Position numbers and translations under genes: made by a program. A stretch of 8,969 bases of DNA from Acidobacteriota bacterium (GTDB taxonomy: Bacteria; Acidobacteriota; Terriglobia; Terriglobales; Acidobacteriaceae). Positions 7,198-8,969 of this stretch are shown here, in pieces; position 1 is the stretch's first letter, and each line of letters starts with the position of its first letter. Where the stretch lies: NCBI GenBank assembly GCA_021802085.1, contig JAKAAZ010000151.1:1-8969 (forward strand). The letters are read 5' to 3'. Below the pieces are notes generated by a model. The model was not told where the DNA came from and searched no databases. It saw only the letters and a list, made by a program, of their open reading frames with translations.

Positions 7198-7968
7198 TTA
7201 CACCGTCTGGCCGCCGTCGACGATCATGGCGCTGCCGACGACGAAGCTGGCCGCATCCGAACACAACCACACCACCGCCTCGGCGATCTCTTCCGGCGTT
7301 CCCATTCTTCCCACCGGTTCCTGCGCGATCACCGCCTGCCGTCCGTCGGCGGTCCCACCACTGAAGCGATCCATCATCGGCGTGCTGATGATACCAGGAC
7401 ACACCGCGTTGATGCGGATGTTCGACTGCGCGTAATCGAGGGCCGCCGCCTTCGTCAGGCCAACGACGCCATGCTTCGCGGCGACGTAGGCCGCGCCTCC
7501 CTTGAAGCCTCTGACCCCAGCGCCCGACGAGGTGTTGACGATGGCGCCGCCCCCTTGCTTGAGAAGTAGCGGAATTTCGTGCTTCATGCACAGAAAGACG
7601 CCGCGGAGGTCGATGCCAAGTATTCGGTCCCACTCCTCTTCGGTCACGTCTGCCGCGGGCTGGATGGTGTATTCGATGCCGGCATTGTTGAATGCGAAAT
7701 CCAGCCGTCCGAAGGTTTTGATGGTCGCGTCCAGCGCCCGCCGTACGTCCTCGTTCCGCGAAACGTCGCAAGAGACGGCCAGAGCATGCCCGCCGAGATC
7801 TTCGATCATGCGGGCTGTTTGTTGATTATCCTTTTCGGAAACGTCAGCCACTACTACGCCCGCGCTCTCGCGGGCAAACGCCAGCGCCGCCGCGCGGCCG
7901 ATGCCGTTTGCCGCACCGGTCACGAAAGCTACCTTTCCTGTGAAATCTCCCTTTCCGTTGCTATCCAT
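7198..7968 (-). CDS. SDR-family NAD(P)-dependent oxidoreductase
   Basis: This is a classical short-chain dehydrogenase/reductase of 256 residues, the usual length, acting in the cytoplasm on an unknown alcohol/ketone pair. The Rossmann cofactor motif is TGAANGIG (17-24). An Asp at 42 at the end of beta-2 (VVVADVSE) favours NAD(H) over NADP(H). CDVS at 67-70 and NNAG at 94-97 follow. The catalytic tetrad is Asn94-region/Ser148 (in NTSSGAG), Tyr161 and Lys165 (YVAAK). INAVCPGIISTPM and the terminal VDGGQTV are typical of the glucose-1-dehydrogenase/FabG-like branch. A strong AGGAG lies 7 nt before the ATG at 7968. The gene converges on the GH3 gene with 25 bp between stops. FabG itself is less likely, because the setting has no fatty-acid genes and the N-terminus is longer. 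Confidence 0.93.
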   Translation of the reverse strand: MDSNGKGDFTGKVAFVTGAANGIGRAAALAFARESAGVVVADVSEKDNQQTARMIEDLGGHALAVSCDVSRNEDVRRALDATIKTFGRLDFAFNNAGIEYTIQPAADVTEEEWDRILGIDLRGVFLCMKHEIPLLLKQGGGAIVNTSSGAGVRGFKGGAAYVAAKHGVVGLTKAAALDYAQSNIRINAVCPGIISTPMMDRFSGGTADGRQAVIAQEPVGRMGTPEEIAEAVVWLCSDAASFVVGSAMIVDGGQTV

Positions 7969-7975
7969 CTATCTG

Positions 7976-7980
7976 CTCCT
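7976..7980 (-). promoter_or_regulatory. Ribosome binding site of the SDR gene
   Basis: AGGAG on the minus strand is 7 nt upstream of the ATG at 7968. It is the best Shine-Dalgarno in the window and confirms the SDR start. Confidence 0.75.
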
Positions 7981-8033
7981 GTCTGCGTTTGTTCCGATTT
8001 GCCGGTGACCCACCTTCCACTTGCTCTCGATGA

Positions 8034-8073
8034 GGATGCCCCATCCTTCACGTCCTTTGCGAAGGGTGGGATA
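8034..8073. repeat. REP-like palindrome, copy A
   Basis: CCCATCCTTC (8040-8049) pairs with GAAGGGTGGG (8061-8070) around an 11-nt loop: nine Watson-Crick pairs plus one T-G wobble (8044/8066). It begins GGATGCCCCATCCT and ends AGGGTGGGATA, both shared with copy C. It is non-coding and sits between the SDR and thioredoxin-like genes, upstream of the SDR start. It has no T-tract, so it is a repeat rather than a standard terminator, though it may limit read-through from the thioredoxin-like gene. Confidence 0.7.
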
Positions 8074-8100
8074 GAACAGAGCCGGCGCTACTGTAACAGC

Positions 8101-8147
8101 GGAACGCTGGGTGCCTCAATTCAAGCAGTCCTTTGGCTTGAGTGGGA
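8101..8147. repeat. REP-like palindrome, divergent copy B
   Basis: It contains GGAACGCTGGGTGC at the left and GAGTGGGAT at the right, matching the flanks of copy C. Its core has instead a 6-bp perfect inverted repeat, TCAAGC (8121-8126) with GCTTGA (8136-8141), around a 9-nt loop. It lies 14 bp past the thioredoxin-like stop and could serve that gene as a transcript end, although no T-run follows. Confidence 0.5.
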
Positions 8148-8160
8148 TCGAATTATGCTT

Positions 8161-8709
8161 TTATTTGCGGCGATGCGCCCTGCCTCGCGGCTTCCACTTC
8201 AGTAAGAAAGTAGTCACGGCAGCCGAATTCAGAACCCGCATATTCTCAAATTCTCCATTCCGCTGCGCATAGAGGACATGTCCCGCTCCATTCAGGACCA
8301 CCAGGGCCGGCACGCCTTTGTTCAGGTGGATGCCATACATGCGGGCCAGGTCGAGATTCCTGTCATATTCTCCGACGCTCACGTTCACCAGAACATAGTT
8401 GGCCGCCAGCAGGGAAGCGTTGCCGGGATCGTGAAAATAAAGTTCGAGAAGGTGGCAATCCTCGCACCAATTGCCGCCGAAGACCAGCAACACGTGCTTG
8501 TGCTCGCTGGCTGCCTTCAGAATCGCCTGGCGAATATCCTCCCTCGCATTGGCGGTATCGGAATAGATATTCGCCGAGTCCATCTGGGGATGAATTCCAG
8601 CGCCCAGATGGAGCCGGACGGCAGTCGAAGCGCGTCCGGAAATGGCGGCAAGCGTGAAGATGCCGGCACCAATCAGCACGGTCCGTTGGAGGTTTTGGTG
8701 GAAACGCAT
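8161..8709 (-). CDS. Exported thioredoxin-fold protein with CEDC active site
   Basis: A 182-residue protein of the thioredoxin superfamily (Thioredoxin_7-like by appearance). The N-terminus looks like a Sec signal or anchor: a basic start, a hydrophobic core VLIGAGIFTLAAI (11-23) and a possible cleavage site after ASTA (27-30). The mature part shows HVLLVFGGNWCEDCHLLE (72-89), with the redox-active CEDC at 82-85. The expected cis-proline is in KGVPALVVLNG (131-141), at Pro134. It should act in thiol-disulfide exchange outside the cytoplasm, and the partner is unknown. The C-terminus is basic (WKPRGRAHRRK). The ATG at 8709 begins the signal peptide; the purine-rich upstream GAGGAAGAG is only a fair ribosome binding site. 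No cytochrome-maturation or Dsb genes lie beside it, so a CcmG or DsbD-type role is not supported. Confidence 0.85.
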   Translation of the reverse strand: MRFHQNLQRTVLIGAGIFTLAAISGRASTAVRLHLGAGIHPQMDSANIYSDTANAREDIRQAILKAASEHKHVLLVFGGNWCEDCHLLELYFHDPGNASLLAANYVLVNVSVGEYDRNLDLARMYGIHLNKGVPALVVLNGAGHVLYAQRNGEFENMRVLNSAAVTTFLLKWKPRGRAHRRK

Positions 8710-8782
8710 GAGAAAGCTCTTCCTCTCGCAAATTGGATGCCGCCTGCCAGCGCGGGATTCTCAGAGCATTGCCACCGAGAGT

Positions 8783-8826
8783 GGAACGTCCTGGGTGCTC
8801 CATCCTAGCGCAGCCAGGGTGGGATA
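8783..8826. repeat. REP-like palindrome, copy C
   Basis: CCATCCT (8800-8806) pairs with AGGGTGG (8816-8822) around a 9-nt loop, again with one T-G wobble at the same stem position as in copy A (8803/8819). GGGTGCTCCATCCT matches copy A at 12 of 14 positions and AGGGTGGGATA is identical to it. The left flank GGAACGTCCTGGGTGC matches copy B apart from two extra bases. It lies upstream of the thioredoxin-like start, about 20 bp from the putative IS end. Confidence 0.7.
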
Positions 8827-8846
8827 AGCAAAATGTCCGCATTCCA

Positions 8847-8969
8847 GGGGTGTGCGACATAAAAGTGGGAATCATGCGGCCCGGCGACCCTCCCAGTAAT
8901 CCTCGAATTGGCCGTTGAGATGGCAGCACCGCAGGGCGACGATGGCGTTTGCCCCTCGGACGGTTTAGA
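8847..8969. mobile_element. Terminal part of an insertion sequence, cut by the window edge
   Basis: The stretch holds the last codons of a transposase-like frame and, just outside it, GGGGTGTGCGACATAAAAGTGG (from 8847), which looks like an IS end rather than host sequence. The other terminus and any target duplication lie beyond the window, so the boundary is approximate. Confidence 0.45.
8872..8964 (-). pseudogene. C-terminal fragment of a transposase (ISKra4-like)
   Basis: On the minus strand the open frame that ends at the TGA at 8872-8874 reads TVRGANAIVALRCC, then HLNGQFEDYWEGRRAA (30 residues). I recognise this by memory as the C-terminal end of ISKra4-type transposases, which commonly read W-T-x-x-GANAI-x-ALRCC near the end. 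Directly upstream in the same frame is a TAA (8965-8967), where the family would be expected to have Trp. The frame is therefore interrupted, unless the final bases of the window are unreliable. Family assignment is uncertain because only 30 residues are visible. Confidence 0.5.

Noticed and set aside
7579..8205. 208-residue plus-strand frame spanning the SDR gene and the repeat region
   Set aside because: It is antisense to the SDR active-site and cofactor motifs, and its 3' half is simply translated repeat and intergenic DNA.
8278..8808. 176-residue plus-strand frame opposite the thioredoxin-like gene
   Set aside because: The minus strand has the signal peptide, CEDC motif and cis-Pro. The plus frame has no recognisable features and runs through repeat C.

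Overview
The window is about 9 kb of GC-rich bacterial chromosome with five complete protein genes and the broken edge of an insertion sequence. The likeliest source is an acidobacterium (Terriglobia-like). That is an inference from gene style, a BglX-type secreted glycosidase and an intergenic palindrome family (CCATCCT...AGGGTGGGATA) of a kind I associate with these genomes. Nothing in the window proves the taxon.

Layout from left to right: mutL (27-2060, minus), pyk (2082-3656, minus) and a YihY/BrkB-family membrane protein gene (3780-4640, minus) form one leftward block. The gaps are 123 bp between the membrane gene and pyk and 21 bp between pyk and mutL, so pyk-mutL is very probably co-transcribed. 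A 129-bp divergent intergenic region separates this block from a secreted GH3 beta-glucosidase (bglX-like, 4770-7172, plus). That gene converges on an NAD-type short-chain dehydrogenase/reductase (7198-7968, minus) with only 25 bp between the stop codons. A 192-bp intergenic stretch then carries two palindromic repeats. It is followed by a small exported thioredoxin-fold protein (8161-8709, minus), a third repeat copy, and the C-terminal end of a transposase with an adjoining IS-like terminus that runs off the right edge.

The genes do not form a single pathway. mutL (replication-error repair) and pyk (last step of glycolysis) are housekeeping genes. The GH3 enzyme would release glucose from oligosaccharides in the periplasm. 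The SDR and the thioredoxin-like protein are redox proteins with unknown substrates.

I see no evidence of a new defence, biosynthetic or mobile system. The most notable structure is non-coding: three related palindromes with a conserved T-G wobble, two of which bracket the thioredoxin-like gene, next to a decayed IS end. No tRNA, rRNA, CRISPR array or recognisable riboswitch was seen.
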